The notes beneath the pieces are model-generated. The model ran no database searches, was not told the DNA's origin, and saw nothing but the letters and a program-made list of their open reading frames with translations. DNA of 64,000 bases from Marinobacter sp. LV10R510-11A (lineage in GTDB: Bacteria > Pseudomonadota > Gammaproteobacteria > Pseudomonadales > Oleiphilaceae): contig NZ_LT907980.1 of the NCBI RefSeq assembly GCF_900215155.1, positions 2,790,001 through 2,854,000 on the forward strand. Reading direction: 5' to 3'. The position numbers were made by a program, and so were the translations under genes. Below, piece by piece: positions 37,349 through 47,241 of this stretch; the stretch's first letter is position 1; each line of letters starts with the position of its first letter.

Positions 37349-37950
37349 AACATGCCCTCGCAATTATGGTCGGTGCGGCTCTTATTCTGTTGCTAGCCAC
37401 GCTTACGCTGGTGGTTATGCCGTACTTACAAATGTCGGCAGAACAGGTTCCACCGGATCTCAAGCCCTACACAGAGCAACAGCAGCGTGGCCGGCAGTTG
37501 TATATAGCCAACGGCTGTGTCTACTGCCATAGCCAGCAACCACGGGACCCGGGTTTTGCGCCCGGAGACAGAGACCGGGGTTGGGGACGCCCTTCAGTAC
37601 CCGGCGACTACGCTTACGATCAGCCGCACTTGCTGGGTACCATGCGTACCGGCCCTGATCTGTTCAACGTTGGCGCACGGCTACCCAGCATCGACTGGCA
37701 ACTGCTGCATCTTTACAACCCGCGTACGATCCACAAAGACAGTATCATGCCGTCTTATCCCTTCCTGTTTCGCCATGTAGATGAAGCAGAGGAGGGTGAC
37801 AAAGTGGTCTATCTGCCGGCGTCTTTTGGACCCGAATCCGGGCAGATTGTTGCCACCGAAGATGCACTCGCGCTCGCCGAATATATGCTCGCGCTTGACC
37901 ATACCTATCCGGCACCTACCTTGCCGAAAATCGATAAACCCAAGGAGTAA
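37345..37950 (+). CDS. ccoO: cbb3 oxidase mono-haem subunit CcoO
   Basis: 201 residues: one N-terminal membrane helix, haem site CVYCH (58-62), and the CcoO signature run GDYAYDQPHLLGTMRTGPDL, then HLYNPRTIHKDSIMPSYPFL, whose methionine is the usual haem ligand. Translationally coupled to ccoN. It separates this operon from nitric oxide reductase (NorC/NorB), which lacks these motifs. Confidence 0.92.
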   Translation: MKHALAIMVGAALILLLATLTLVVMPYLQMSAEQVPPDLKPYTEQQQRGRQLYIANGCVYCHSQQPRDPGFAPGDRDRGWGRPSVPGDYAYDQPHLLGTMRTGPDLFNVGARLPSIDWQLLHLYNPRTIHKDSIMPSYPFLFRHVDEAEEGDKVVYLPASFGPESGQIVATEDALALAEYMLALDHTYPAPTLPKIDKPKE

Positions 37951-37958
37951 CGTGCGCC

Positions 37959-38717
37959 ATGGACCAGCATGATCATCGCGCTCAGAACCGTGAAGCAGCC
38001 GAACCAGAAGAGGGCACTCGTGCCGTCCCAAAAATTGTCATTGCCTGGATAGCCGTTCTGATTGTCTGGGGTGTTGGCTACTACGCCTGGCAGATTGGCA
38101 AGCCTATGCTGGGTGGTGACAGCCGCACGCCCGTTGCAGCCGAGCATCAAGAATCTAAGCCCGCAGAAGTTGTAAGTTCTGTTAGCTCTGAAACTGCCGA
38201 GAGCGCCGACGCGGCGAGTTCAGAAGCGCCTAGCACTTCGAATTCAGTCGAGCCCAGCACGCCTGATCCAGAGAGCTCAGACGTTGCAAGCTCCGAGGAT
38301 TCTAGCCCTAGCAACACAGCAAACACAGCAAGCGCAGAAGCGGATGGCGCAGCTATTTTCAGCGCTCAATGCAGTGCCTGTCACCAGGCTAATGGACAGG
38401 GTATTCCTGGCGCGTTTCCACCCTTAGCGGGAAGTGAATGGTTGCTGGGTGACCCAAATATCCCTATCGCCATCGTTCATGACGGTTTGCAGGGTGAAAT
38501 TGAAGTTGCGGGCAATAAGTTCCAAGGCATGATGCCTCCGCTTGGAGGGCAACTCTCGGATGCAGAATTGGCAGCTGTGCTGACCTACGCTCGGAGCCAG
38601 TGGGGTAATAACGCAAGCGAGGTCAGCCCAGACGCGGTAGCTAAACACAAAGAGCGCTTTGGTGACCGTGGAAGCTGGTCTGCAGAAGAGCTAACGGAGG
38701 TTTTCGGGGAACCCTAA
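37959..38717 (+). CDS. Membrane-anchored mono-haem cytochrome c, probable third oxidase subunit
   Basis: 252 residues: charged N-terminus, one membrane helix (VIAWIAVLIVWGVGYYAWQI), a Ser/Glu/Ala-rich linker of about 70 residues, then a single cytochrome c domain with CSACH (138-142) and MMPPLGGQL. It occupies the ccoP position, 8 nt after ccoO, but CcoP normally has two haems. It may deliver electrons to CcoO as a reduced CcoP, or replace it. Confidence 0.85.
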   Translation: MDQHDHRAQNREAAEPEEGTRAVPKIVIAWIAVLIVWGVGYYAWQIGKPMLGGDSRTPVAAEHQESKPAEVVSSVSSETAESADAASSEAPSTSNSVEPSTPDPESSDVASSEDSSPSNTANTASAEADGAAIFSAQCSACHQANGQGIPGAFPPLAGSEWLLGDPNIPIAIVHDGLQGEIEVAGNKFQGMMPPLGGQLSDAELAAVLTYARSQWGNNASEVSPDAVAKHKERFGDRGSWSAEELTEVFGEP

Positions 38718-38718
38718 A

Positions 38719-40974
38719 ATGCCCGATAGCAACGCGAACACGGCACAAGAGTCTCTGCACCAGAAGCCCGAGCAACAGGACATTCTGATGATAGAGGGGA
38801 TGCGCTGTGGCAGCTGTGCCATCGCCGTTGAAGCTCTGCTGAAAAAGCAACCCGGGGTCAGTGACGCAGCCGTTAACTTTGCAGCCGACGTGGCCCTGAT
38901 TTGCTGGGACAACGAAAAGCCGCCGCTTGCGGGCCTGCAGAAGGCCGTCGCGCGCCTGGGCTATCGACTGCATGGTTCGGTCGACGCCGAGCGAAGCAAA
39001 CTCCAGGCAGAATCCGTGCGCAAGCATCTGCAAAGACGACTGGCCGTTGCCGTTGTTTTTGGCATGTGGAGCATGATGCCGGCTCTGCTAATCTATCTGG
39101 CGCCGTTCGGAGCGGTAGAGCCGGAGGTACTCTGGCCGCTCGCCTTGGCCAGCGGCCTGTTCGCGGTGCCGGTAGTGCTCTATTCCGGCTCCCACTTCTA
39201 TCGAGTGGGTTGGCGCACGCTGATTGCGGGCGCACCTGGTCTCGACAGCCTGATTTTTATCGCAGTGTTTGCCGCCTGTATCATCTCGGCTTGGCAACTC
39301 GCCGCCGGCAGCCACCACGTGTATTTCGACGCTGCCGTCATGTTGATTACCTTCCAACTGATCGCAAGGCTGTTGGACACCAGCGTACGCCGGCGCGCCT
39401 CAGAGATTATTCGTCGCTACCTTCAAGATGTACCAGAGCAGGTCACCCTGAAAACCTCCAGCGGCCACTACGAAACCCGCCCAGCCAACGACGTTGAAAC
39501 CGGCGAACGCATTATTCTAAAGGCCGGTGAACTGCTAGCTCTGGATGGCCAGATCATCCAAGGCCATGGACAGGCGGATCTGTCGATGCTAACCGGAGAA
39601 CACCTGCCACAAGCCCTCGGGCCGGGTGCGGAAATGTTGGCAGGCTGTCAGCTAGTGGAAGGCGAACTCGAGCTGTCGGTAACCGCAGACATTGGCCAGC
39701 GCCGCATTGACCGCTTATCCCGATCCATCAGCGCCCTGCTCAGCCGAAAAACTACCCTGCAGCGACTAACAGACCGTATTGCCCGAATCCTACTACCCGT
39801 TATTTTAATCGCCGCCGTGCTGGCCGTGGCACTCGCCCTTGTTCAGGGTCTACCGGCCCCGGAGGCCGCCGCTCGTGGGCTCGCGGTCATGATCATTAGC
39901 TGCCCCTGCGCACTGAGCCTGGCCATTCCGCTAGTGATCACCATGGGCCACGCTCACATGGTAGACCGCGGCATCGTATTACGAGACCCCGCGGCGCTGG
40001 AAGCCGCCGCAGAGGTTGGCGCGATTGTCTTCGACAAAACAGGCACCCTAACCACCGGCGAGCCCAGCGTCGACAGCATTGCGCCAGCGGAGCAATGGAC
40101 TAAAAACACATTGCTGGAGCTGGCACAGAATATTCTCTGTGAGTCCCATCACCCTGTCGCCAGAGGGCTTAGGGCAGAAAACGCATCCTCATCTGCAGCA
40201 ATATCTGACGGCACCCGGGAAAGCATTGCAGGCGCGGGCACACGATGGATCAACGGCGGAGACACCGCCCTAGCTGGGCAAGCGGATTGGCTTCGAGAAC
40301 AAGGGGTCGAAGTGCCAACCACCGAAGATACTGGAATGAACGTCCATATAGCCTGCAACGGGCGCTATGCCGGGAAGATCGGTTTTCAGGAAACCCTCAG
40401 ACCAGAGGCTGCACCAACCATTGGGCAACTGACACGCCAAGGCTATGCCATCTATCTGCTCAGCGGCGATACCCGAAACGCCTGCCTGGAATTGGCGGAA
40501 CGCCTTGGCATACCCAGTAAACACGTGCTTTCCGGTTACTCCCCCGAGCAGAAACACAGCTTTATGGAAAACCTCGAAAAGCAAACCAACGCGGTGTTCG
40601 TGGGTGACGGGCTGAACGATGGCCTAGCCTTGGCAGGTGCAAGACTAGGCATCGCCGTTGGCAACGCTGCCTCCGCCACTGGCGCAGCTGCCGCCGTTTA
40701 TCTCACCGAAAGCATTGAAAAAGTGCCCGCTACTCTGTTGTTAGCTCAGCGAGCCCGCAAACTCATGCGCCAGAACCTGTTCTGGGCAGTAGGTTACAAC
40801 GCCTTGGTTGTTCCACTGGCGGTTATGGGTTGGGTGCAGCCTGTTATTGCCGCCATCGCCATGTCACTCAGCAGCCTGTGTGTTCTACTCAACAGCCTGC
40901 GTATGCAAAAACAGGTGCCCGGTGACGCGCCAAAACGCTCACCAAATGCCAGTGTCACGGCTTCGCCGGCCTGA
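38719..40974 (+). CDS. ccoI: Copper-translocating P1B-type ATPase (CcoI/CopA2-like)
   Basis: 751 residues: N-terminal heavy-metal domain with GMRCGSC, membrane helices with the CPC metal site (Cys395-Pro-Cys397 in ISCPCALS), phosphorylation motif DKTGTLT (Asp439), SHHPVARGL and GDGLNDGLAL. Next to ccoNO this type exports Cu to the periplasm for oxidase assembly. It starts 1 nt after the cytochrome stop. Its 3' end overlaps the convergent TDT gene by 20 bp. Confidence 0.9.
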   Translation: MPDSNANTAQESLHQKPEQQDILMIEGMRCGSCAIAVEALLKKQPGVSDAAVNFAADVALICWDNEKPPLAGLQKAVARLGYRLHGSVDAERSKLQAESVRKHLQRRLAVAVVFGMWSMMPALLIYLAPFGAVEPEVLWPLALASGLFAVPVVLYSGSHFYRVGWRTLIAGAPGLDSLIFIAVFAACIISAWQLAAGSHHVYFDAAVMLITFQLIARLLDTSVRRRASEIIRRYLQDVPEQVTLKTSSGHYETRPANDVETGERIILKAGELLALDGQIIQGHGQADLSMLTGEHLPQALGPGAEMLAGCQLVEGELELSVTADIGQRRIDRLSRSISALLSRKTTLQRLTDRIARILLPVILIAAVLAVALALVQGLPAPEAAARGLAVMIISCPCALSLAIPLVITMGHAHMVDRGIVLRDPAALEAAAEVGAIVFDKTGTLTTGEPSVDSIAPAEQWTKNTLLELAQNILCESHHPVARGLRAENASSSAAISDGTRESIAGAGTRWINGGDTALAGQADWLREQGVEVPTTEDTGMNVHIACNGRYAGKIGFQETLRPEAAPTIGQLTRQGYAIYLLSGDTRNACLELAERLGIPSKHVLSGYSPEQKHSFMENLEKQTNAVFVGDGLNDGLALAGARLGIAVGNAASATGAAAAVYLTESIEKVPATLLLAQRARKLMRQNLFWAVGYNALVVPLAVMGWVQPVIAAIAMSLSSLCVLLNSLRMQKQVPGDAPKRSPNASVTASPA

Positions 40975-41974
40975 GCGACCGCAAGAGCCCAAAAAAGGTC
41001 ACGGACCAGGCGACCAGAGAAAGGTAGAAAAAGCTAATGGGTATGAAGTCGAGGAAGTGAAAACCCAAGGCTCCCGCCATCTCATGGGTGCTGGCGGCAT
41101 ACATCCCCAAGGGAAACACGGCACCCCAGTACAAAGGGTCGTATTCCAGCGGGAATTTCTTGTACACATGTCGCCATATACCCAGGATAAATAACATGGG
41201 TATCCACCAGGTTCCCGTCGCCCAGTAGAAAACAGAAAAACCTTTCAAAAAGGGGAGTAATGAGTCTAGGAAAGGCGCGTCTTTCACGTTAACGATTAAT
41301 AGCGAGCCGGCCAGTGTCGAAATCGCCATGGCACCCATGTTGATCCAGTACGGCGGCGCAAGATCACCTGGGGAAAACTTAAAAAACGTATAGCGATAGA
41401 AGATCAGCGACATCATCCAGATGTACAGCATGCCGCCCCACAGCCACATAGATAACGCCAAAAAGTTAACGCCCAGCTTATAAGGCTGCGGTATATCCAC
41501 CGCGATTAACGCACTGAGAACGGCAATGGATTGCGTTGCGACTACCGCCAGCAACCACCCGCCCGTAATGCCCTTATCCAGAGTCGGTTTTTCTTCCTTT
41601 ACCGTAAACGCTGTAAATATGGTGTAGGTCAGCGTCAGCCAGAGGATAATCGCAAAAATCCAAAGCACCCGACCGGCAAGGGTGTAATCCGTCAGGGTAA
41701 TAAACTGACTGCCAAGAACACTAGCGCCGGCAGGTAGGGTGAAAAAGCCGGGGCCGCGAAGATGGTCTATAACATCGAGCAGAAACTCCCGGCGATAGAT
41801 AAGAAGACGTGCAAGTGTGGCTATCCAAAGCACGCAAAAGAAGCACAGGTTCAGATAAAACAGGCCGATCGCCACCAAATCAAAACCCAGAAAATGAGCT
41901 GTCAACGATATGATGCCCGTTGCCATCACCATACCGAAGTAGGCCGGTGACAGGCCTTTCAAATCATGTGTCAT
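40955..41974 (-). CDS. TDT-family transporter (TehA/SLAC1/Ssu1 fold)
   Basis: 339 residues, about ten membrane helices. Family features include LSPAYFGMVMATGIISLTAH at the N-terminus and LYWGAVFPLGMYAAST near the end. The family contains C4-dicarboxylate, sulfite and anion channels or exporters, so the substrate is open. No ribosome-site or operon hint; convergent with ccoI. Confidence 0.8.
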   Translation of the reverse strand: MTHDLKGLSPAYFGMVMATGIISLTAHFLGFDLVAIGLFYLNLCFFCVLWIATLARLLIYRREFLLDVIDHLRGPGFFTLPAGASVLGSQFITLTDYTLAGRVLWIFAIILWLTLTYTIFTAFTVKEEKPTLDKGITGGWLLAVVATQSIAVLSALIAVDIPQPYKLGVNFLALSMWLWGGMLYIWMMSLIFYRYTFFKFSPGDLAPPYWINMGAMAISTLAGSLLIVNVKDAPFLDSLLPFLKGFSVFYWATGTWWIPMLFILGIWRHVYKKFPLEYDPLYWGAVFPLGMYAASTHEMAGALGFHFLDFIPISFFYLSLVAWSVTFFGLLRSLRPAKP

Positions 41975-42178
41975 ACCGGCCCACCTGCACTAATTGGTCT
42001 GGAAACTGCCCTCTCTTAGAAGAACACAGTTTAGTTCACCGCTGGATCTGTTCAAACCCTATATCGGCACTAAGCATTAATACATTTTTCTAGCTAAATC
42101 TTCAGCTAAGGCCAGGACTATCCTCAAGCAACGAATTTCAACTATAGTGATTTAAAGCTCGCAGAGACATTTCTTTAT

Positions 42179-43744
42179 ATGCCCGGTGCTATTCAAACAT
42201 TTCGCTGGATTCATGCCCTGACCACCGTGCTTACAGGCGTCGGTGTTTTTTCTCTCTATACTGCTGTCATTCTTGCCTTGGCGGGCCAGGGCCTGCTGGT
42301 ATCCCAATCAGAAAAACTCGACGCTTTGATCTCGGAAACCGAAAAAATAGCGTTGGATGGCCGCTCGGTCATTAATCGGCTGAACGCTCAGGGCTTTGAT
42401 CGCTGTACCCATGAGTTGCTTGATGTCATGCGGCGAGAGCTTTTTCTTGCCAGCCACGTAAGAGAGATCGGCTTTGTCAGAAACAACCTTGTGCTGTGCA
42501 CAACAAGCCAAGGCATTCTGGAAACGCCGATAAAACAAGCTCCGTGGGACTTCATCAGCAAAAATGGCTTCAAATACTGGCCCGCTGTCCGCCTTGTTTT
42601 TTTTGGTGGTGAAATCAGCGCGGCGATTGCGGAGAAGGGCCAGTTCAATGTTGTCTTTGACAGCCGCTCCCTCGAGCAGTTGGCCATCACGAACAACCGC
42701 TGGGAACTTGTATACCGCGACAACCTTTCGCAGGCTCACCATACCTACGGAGACACCGGGTTGTTCCGTGATTTGGGCGAAAAACTGGGAGAAATTATTA
42801 CGCCCGTGTCCACCTATTCCGAGGCATGCAGTGACATCATCCCCTATTGCGCAAGCACTGAAATAGAGCACTGGGACGTTATCAAACGTAATCAGGTGCT
42901 TGTGGCATTTCTGGTGTTAATTGGCCTGACTTTAGGCTACGGATCCGGCCTTGTATCTTGGTTGATTCTTAAAAAGCGGCTGAGCACAGAGCAACGAATA
43001 ATTAGGGGCCTGAAGCACAACGCTTATTTCCCGCTGTACCAGCCTATCGTAGATTTGGAGAGCGGAAAGGTTGTTGGGTGTGAAGTTTTGGCTAGGTTTA
43101 AGGATGCCCATGGCGCTATCTATCCGGATGAATTTATTCCGGTACTGGCTAAAGCTCGTCTTGGCTGGTCATTTACCCAACTAATAATGCAGAGAACTCT
43201 GAAAGATTTGAATCCACGAACCGGGCTACCTGACGGCTTCAAGGTAAACTTCAACCTGTTCCCGTCTGACATTGCTCAAAACAGAATAAAAGACGCCAAT
43301 ATTTCCCTGGTTCTTGCTGCATCCCGGTTTCATGTAGCGTTCGAGATTACCGAGGACGAGCAACTGGACACGAACGCCGCCAGAGACTGTCTAGAATGGA
43401 TCAAGCAACACGGCTTTGAACTGGCGGTGGATGATTTTGGCACCGGTTACTCCAACCTTTCAAAAGTGCGGGATCTGGGCTGCAACACCCTGAAAATTGA
43501 CCGCAGCTTTGTGTTTGATATCGACTCCGGCGGCCTGGGCGCTGCACTTGTTCCGCTAATGATCCGAATAGCGGATGAGCTGGGCATGGAGGTTGTAGCT
43601 GAAGGCGTGGAAACCAGCGCCCAGGCAACCATTGTTCAGAATATGGGGATCAGGTTTGGGCAGGGCTGGGCATTTGGCAAAGCCATGCCCGCAAAAGAAC
43701 TGGAGAAGTGTGTTGGAGCACGGAGCCCGTTCAGGGCTCCATGA
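42179..43744 (+). CDS. Membrane c-di-GMP phosphodiesterase (CSS-type sensor plus EAL domain)
   Basis: 521 residues. Membrane helix near the N-terminus, a periplasmic region with cysteines (DRCTHELL, LCTTSQ, CSDIIPYC) resembling CSS-motif redox sensors, a second helix at about 240-262, then the EAL domain. The EAL motif reads EVL, a tolerated variant; the other catalytic parts are kept: NFNLFPSD, EITEDEQ, DDFGTGYSNL, KIDRSF and EGVET. Likely hydrolyses c-di-GMP under control of the periplasmic thiol state. Confidence 0.85.
   Translation: MPGAIQTFRWIHALTTVLTGVGVFSLYTAVILALAGQGLLVSQSEKLDALISETEKIALDGRSVINRLNAQGFDRCTHELLDVMRRELFLASHVREIGFVRNNLVLCTTSQGILETPIKQAPWDFISKNGFKYWPAVRLVFFGGEISAAIAEKGQFNVVFDSRSLEQLAITNNRWELVYRDNLSQAHHTYGDTGLFRDLGEKLGEIITPVSTYSEACSDIIPYCASTEIEHWDVIKRNQVLVAFLVLIGLTLGYGSGLVSWLILKKRLSTEQRIIRGLKHNAYFPLYQPIVDLESGKVVGCEVLARFKDAHGAIYPDEFIPVLAKARLGWSFTQLIMQRTLKDLNPRTGLPDGFKVNFNLFPSDIAQNRIKDANISLVLAASRFHVAFEITEDEQLDTNAARDCLEWIKQHGFELAVDDFGTGYSNLSKVRDLGCNTLKIDRSFVFDIDSGGLGAALVPLMIRIADELGMEVVAEGVETSAQATIVQNMGIRFGQGWAFGKAMPAKELEKCVGARSPFRAP
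43722..43740. terminator. Short hairpin at convergent EAL and nhaD ends
   Basis: GGAGCCC (43722-43728) and GGGCTCC (43734-43740) form a 7-bp stem with a 5-nt loop. It overlaps the last EAL codons and lies 12 nt past the nhaD stop. No T run on either side; a weak terminator at best. Confidence 0.4.
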
Positions 43745-43752
43745 AAAAAGCG

Positions 43753-45261
43753 TTAGAACAGGCTAGCGTTCAACCACATATGGGTCGCGATGGACGCTAT
43801 GTATCCAAGGGCGATCACCGGTGTCCAACGCAGGTGCGTCATAATGGTGTAGTAGCCACGGGCTTGCCCCATAAGCGCTACGCCAGCCGCTGAGCCGATG
43901 GACAACAAAGAGCCGCCCACACCCGCCGTAAGCGTTACCAACAGCCACTGGCCGTGGGACATATCCGGTTCCATGGAGAGCACGGCAAACATCACTGGAA
44001 TATTGTCAACGATGGCAGACAAAACCCCCACGGTTATATTAGCGCCCGTGGCGTTCCACCCTACATATAACAATTCGGATACCTCCGACAGGTAGCCGAT
44101 GTACCCAAGCCCTCCCACGCAAAGCACAACGCCATAGAAAAACAGAAGGGTGTCCCACTCGGTTCGGGCCATGGGATTGAACGCATCGTATGGCACCGCG
44201 GCATCGAGTCGAGCCAGCAACCGGGTATTATGGTGGTTTTCTGCCCAAACACGCTCACGGGCAACACTACGCTTGAAACTCATACGTAGGTAGTAACCAA
44301 AAATCTGCAGATAAGCCAAGCCCATCATCATGCCAACCACAGCCGGCAGGTGCAGGAAGTTGTGCCCCAATACAGCGGTAGTGATGGTCAGCAGGAATAG
44401 CGCAACCGTGCGGCGAGCGCCACGCTTCATGATCACTGTATCCTTGGCTTTTCCCGGTGGCTCACCTGGCACGAAAAAGCTCATGATAATCGCCGGCACT
44501 AGGTAGTTGACGGCAGCGGGAATGAACAACCGGAAGAATTCAGTGAATTCCACCACGCCTTTCTGCCAGACCATCAGGGTTGTGATGTCGCCAAACGGGG
44601 AGAAAGCACCACCTGCGTTTGCCGCAATCACGATGTTGATACAACCAAGGCCAATGAAGCGCGGGCTGTTTTCACCCACCTTCATCAATACCGCGCACAT
44701 CAGCAGAGCGGTGGTCAGGTTATCGGCAACGGGTGAAATAAAGAACGCCATCAACCCGGTAATCCAGAATAAGCTGCGATAACTCAAGCCTTTATTCACC
44801 AACCATCCGCGCAACGCATCGAAAAGCTGTCGCTCTTCCATGGCGTTTATATACGTCATCGCCACCAGCAAGAACAGTAATAGCTCGGAGTATTCTAGTA
44901 GGTTGCGCTTCAAGGCAGCATTGGCGCTTTCTGTATCGCCAGTCATGGCCGCGGCACCGGCAACCAAGAACCAGATCAGGCCCGCAGCCAGCAACACCGG
45001 CTTGGACTTACGCATGTGCAGTTTTTCCTCAAGCATCACGAAGGCGTAGGCGATCACAAAAATCGCTACGGCAATATAGCCCACCGGGTGGTGCGTGAAG
45101 CTTGTTACGCCAGATTCTGCAGCACTGGCAAAGGCGCTGAACCCCAACGAAAAAATTGCGGCAATAGTCAGTGCTACTCTCGTTACGAATCCTTTATTGG
45201 CAACGACACGGTTGTGACCCCGCCGGGCGGGTAGTTTTTCGGAACTGCTGTTTTCAGTCAT
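43753..45261 (-). CDS. nhaD: NhaD-type Na+/H+ antiporter
   Basis: 502 residues from the ATG at 45261 (a frame extension to 45303 adds 14 residues). Polytopic, ion-transporter superfamily: GYIAVAIFVIAYAFVMLEEKLHM at the start (first part quoted), FFISPVADNLTTALLMCAVL, NAGGAFSPFGDITTLMVWQKG and GGSLLSIGSAAGVALMGQA. These are hallmarks of NhaD from marine and halophilic bacteria, in line with a saline habitat. A signal-like N-terminal helix (AAIFSLGFSAFASAAE) precedes the core. Confidence 0.9.
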   Translation of the reverse strand: MTENSSSEKLPARRGHNRVVANKGFVTRVALTIAAIFSLGFSAFASAAESGVTSFTHHPVGYIAVAIFVIAYAFVMLEEKLHMRKSKPVLLAAGLIWFLVAGAAAMTGDTESANAALKRNLLEYSELLLFLLVAMTYINAMEERQLFDALRGWLVNKGLSYRSLFWITGLMAFFISPVADNLTTALLMCAVLMKVGENSPRFIGLGCINIVIAANAGGAFSPFGDITTLMVWQKGVVEFTEFFRLFIPAAVNYLVPAIIMSFFVPGEPPGKAKDTVIMKRGARRTVALFLLTITTAVLGHNFLHLPAVVGMMMGLAYLQIFGYYLRMSFKRSVARERVWAENHHNTRLLARLDAAVPYDAFNPMARTEWDTLLFFYGVVLCVGGLGYIGYLSEVSELLYVGWNATGANITVGVLSAIVDNIPVMFAVLSMEPDMSHGQWLLVTLTAGVGGSLLSIGSAAGVALMGQARGYYTIMTHLRWTPVIALGYIASIATHMWLNASLF

Positions 45262-45330
45262 GGTACCTAGCTCAAAAGTTGTGTGGGGCGCATTATCAAT
45301 CAAAATAAGCTTAGCAAACCATATCTTCCG

Positions 45331-45344
45331 TCAAGTCGACTTGA
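45331..45344. promoter_or_regulatory. 14-nt palindrome upstream of nhaD
   Basis: TCAAGTCGACTTGA is a perfect palindrome 70 bp before the nhaD start, in the gap to the acyl-CoA synthetase 3' end. Size and place suit a repressor or NhaR-like site, but no regulator gene is adjacent. Confidence 0.35.
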
Positions 45345-45438
45345 TCCAGGTCGTTCGCAAGCTATTATGTTTGAAATTTCACCTACAATGTCACTTTTGA
45401 GCGTTCGTAGTGCACTTGTACTCGTAGGGCGGCGTTTG

Positions 45439-47241
45439 TCAGCTATATAAAGACTCGATCACCTCTGTGTATTTTTCATAGATTTTGCTCCGGCGCACTT
45501 TCATGGTGGCGGTCACTTCATCATCGTCGTGATCCAGCTCTTTATTCAGCAGATGAAAACGCTTGATCTGTGCCACCTGCGGCAGCCGGTCGTTGCCTTT
45601 GCTCACCTCTTTCTGAATCAGCTCCTGAACCTTCTCATGCTCGGTCAGGCTGCGGAACGTGGTGTACGCAATCCGTTCCTGCTCCGCCCATTTTGCCGCT
45701 GTTTCAAAATCGACCTGAATCAGTGCCGAAACATACTTGCGGGCCTCGCCAACGACAATGCACTCCTTAATGTAAGGGCTCGCTTTAATCGTGTTTTCAA
45801 TTTCCGTGGGCGATAGGTTCTTACCCCCGGCGGTAATCATGATGTCCTTGAGCCGGTCAACGATTCTCAGCTGCCCCTCCTGCCACTCACCCACATCGCC
45901 CGTGCGCAGCCAGCCGTCCTTGAGGGTAGCTTCTGTTGCCTCATCGTTCTTGTAGTAGCCTTTGAATACCGTGCCACCTCGCATAATGATCTCGTTCTGC
46001 TCACCCAGCGCCACCTCAAGCCCGGCAACCGCTGTACCGACCGTACCAAGACACACATTGTCCACCCGCTGGGCAGTCGCCACACCGGTGCTCTCAGTCT
46101 GGCCGTAAACTTCAACCAAGGGGATACCCAGGGTGCGGAAGAACTGAAGAATACCCGTGGAGATCGGTGCCGCGCCAGTAAGCGCGATGGTGCAGCGGCG
46201 CAATCCGATAAAATTCTGCAAAGCACGGAACACCAGCCAGTAATAAATGCTGTAGGTAAGCCGCTCCCCAAGGCTCCACTTTGCTTTCGGCTTGGTCATC
46301 ATCGGCTCACAGGCTTTCATGGCGCTGTTAAAAAGCGCCTGCCGCAAACGCCCCGTTTCCTGCATTTTGATGTAGATAGACGAATGAAGCTTTTCCCATA
46401 TCCGGGGAACACCGAGGAAAAATGTCGGTGCAAGCTCCCGAAGGTCTTCCTGAACCGTGCGCAGGCTTTCACCAAAACTCACCGCACTGCCCACATAGAC
46501 AGGCGCGATGTTTGTCAAAGCCTGTTCCGCCACATGGCACAGCGGCAGATAGGATAAACTTGTACTGTGCTGATCCACACCCAGCCGCTCAACAAGCCCG
46601 GGCGCACCGGCGTGCAGATTGCCCCAACTGATCATCGCACCCTTGGGCCGGCCGGTAGAGCCGGAGGTATAGATCATAAGGGCAATATCATCCATCTGCT
46701 GGCTATCGAGCAGCTCGTTAATCAGCTCAGGATGGTTTTTCTCGAACTCCCTCCCCAAGGTCTCGATTTCTTCAAACGACGACGGCGGCGATGGATAGGC
46801 GCGCAATCCTTTGGGGTCAATAACAATGTTGTGTTTGAGCTGTGGCAGCTGAGGCCAGGCCTCCAGAACCTTATCGGTCTGCTCCTGATCTTCACACACC
46901 ACGATTTCTGCATCGCTGTGCTCAAGCACATAGGCCACTTCATTCCAGGGGCTGGTAGGGTAAACCCCCACGCAGATACCTTTTACCAGGCCAATACCCA
47001 TCTGAGCGATAACCCACTCCACCCGATTTTCCGACAGTATGGCAACGTGACCGCCCTCAGACAGCCCGAGCGCACGCAGGCCCAGGCCGTAGTGCCGCGC
47101 CCGCTGGTAATAATCCTGCCATGAGAGCGCGTACCAGATACCAAAATCTTTCTGCCGAAGCGCCAGCGTGTCCGGCCGTTCTGCTGCGTGAGCCCGGAGC
47201 ATTTGGGTCAGCGTCAGATCGCGAACCTGTGGTGTTGTCAT
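45439..47241 (-). CDS. Long-chain acyl-CoA synthetase (FadD15-like)
   Basis: 600 residues from ATG 47241, which overlaps the LivF stop by 4 nt (ATGA); the frame also opens at a GTG at 47250. AMP-binding P-loop YTSGSTGRPKGA (194-205), VYGQTEST, WLRTGD and DRLKDIMITAGGKN are visible; the long form with VRRSKIYEKYTE at the end is typical of bacterial long-chain/very-long-chain synthetases. Last gene of a Liv-type importer operon, so it likely activates the imported acid or a product of it. Confidence 0.9.
   Translation of the reverse strand: MTTPQVRDLTLTQMLRAHAAERPDTLALRQKDFGIWYALSWQDYYQRARHYGLGLRALGLSEGGHVAILSENRVEWVIAQMGIGLVKGICVGVYPTSPWNEVAYVLEHSDAEIVVCEDQEQTDKVLEAWPQLPQLKHNIVIDPKGLRAYPSPPSSFEEIETLGREFEKNHPELINELLDSQQMDDIALMIYTSGSTGRPKGAMISWGNLHAGAPGLVERLGVDQHSTSLSYLPLCHVAEQALTNIAPVYVGSAVSFGESLRTVQEDLRELAPTFFLGVPRIWEKLHSSIYIKMQETGRLRQALFNSAMKACEPMMTKPKAKWSLGERLTYSIYYWLVFRALQNFIGLRRCTIALTGAAPISTGILQFFRTLGIPLVEVYGQTESTGVATAQRVDNVCLGTVGTAVAGLEVALGEQNEIIMRGGTVFKGYYKNDEATEATLKDGWLRTGDVGEWQEGQLRIVDRLKDIMITAGGKNLSPTEIENTIKASPYIKECIVVGEARKYVSALIQVDFETAAKWAEQERIAYTTFRSLTEHEKVQELIQKEVSKGNDRLPQVAQIKRFHLLNKELDHDDDEVTATMKVRRSKIYEKYTEVIESLYS

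Noticed and set aside
35732..37950. Nitric oxide reductase NorB/NorC instead of ccoN/ccoO
   Set aside because: The CcoO signature run (AYDQPHLLGTMRTGPDL, MPSYPFL) and the Tyr-x5-His-His spacing in CcoN support cbb3 oxidase; NorB would have glutamates that are not seen.
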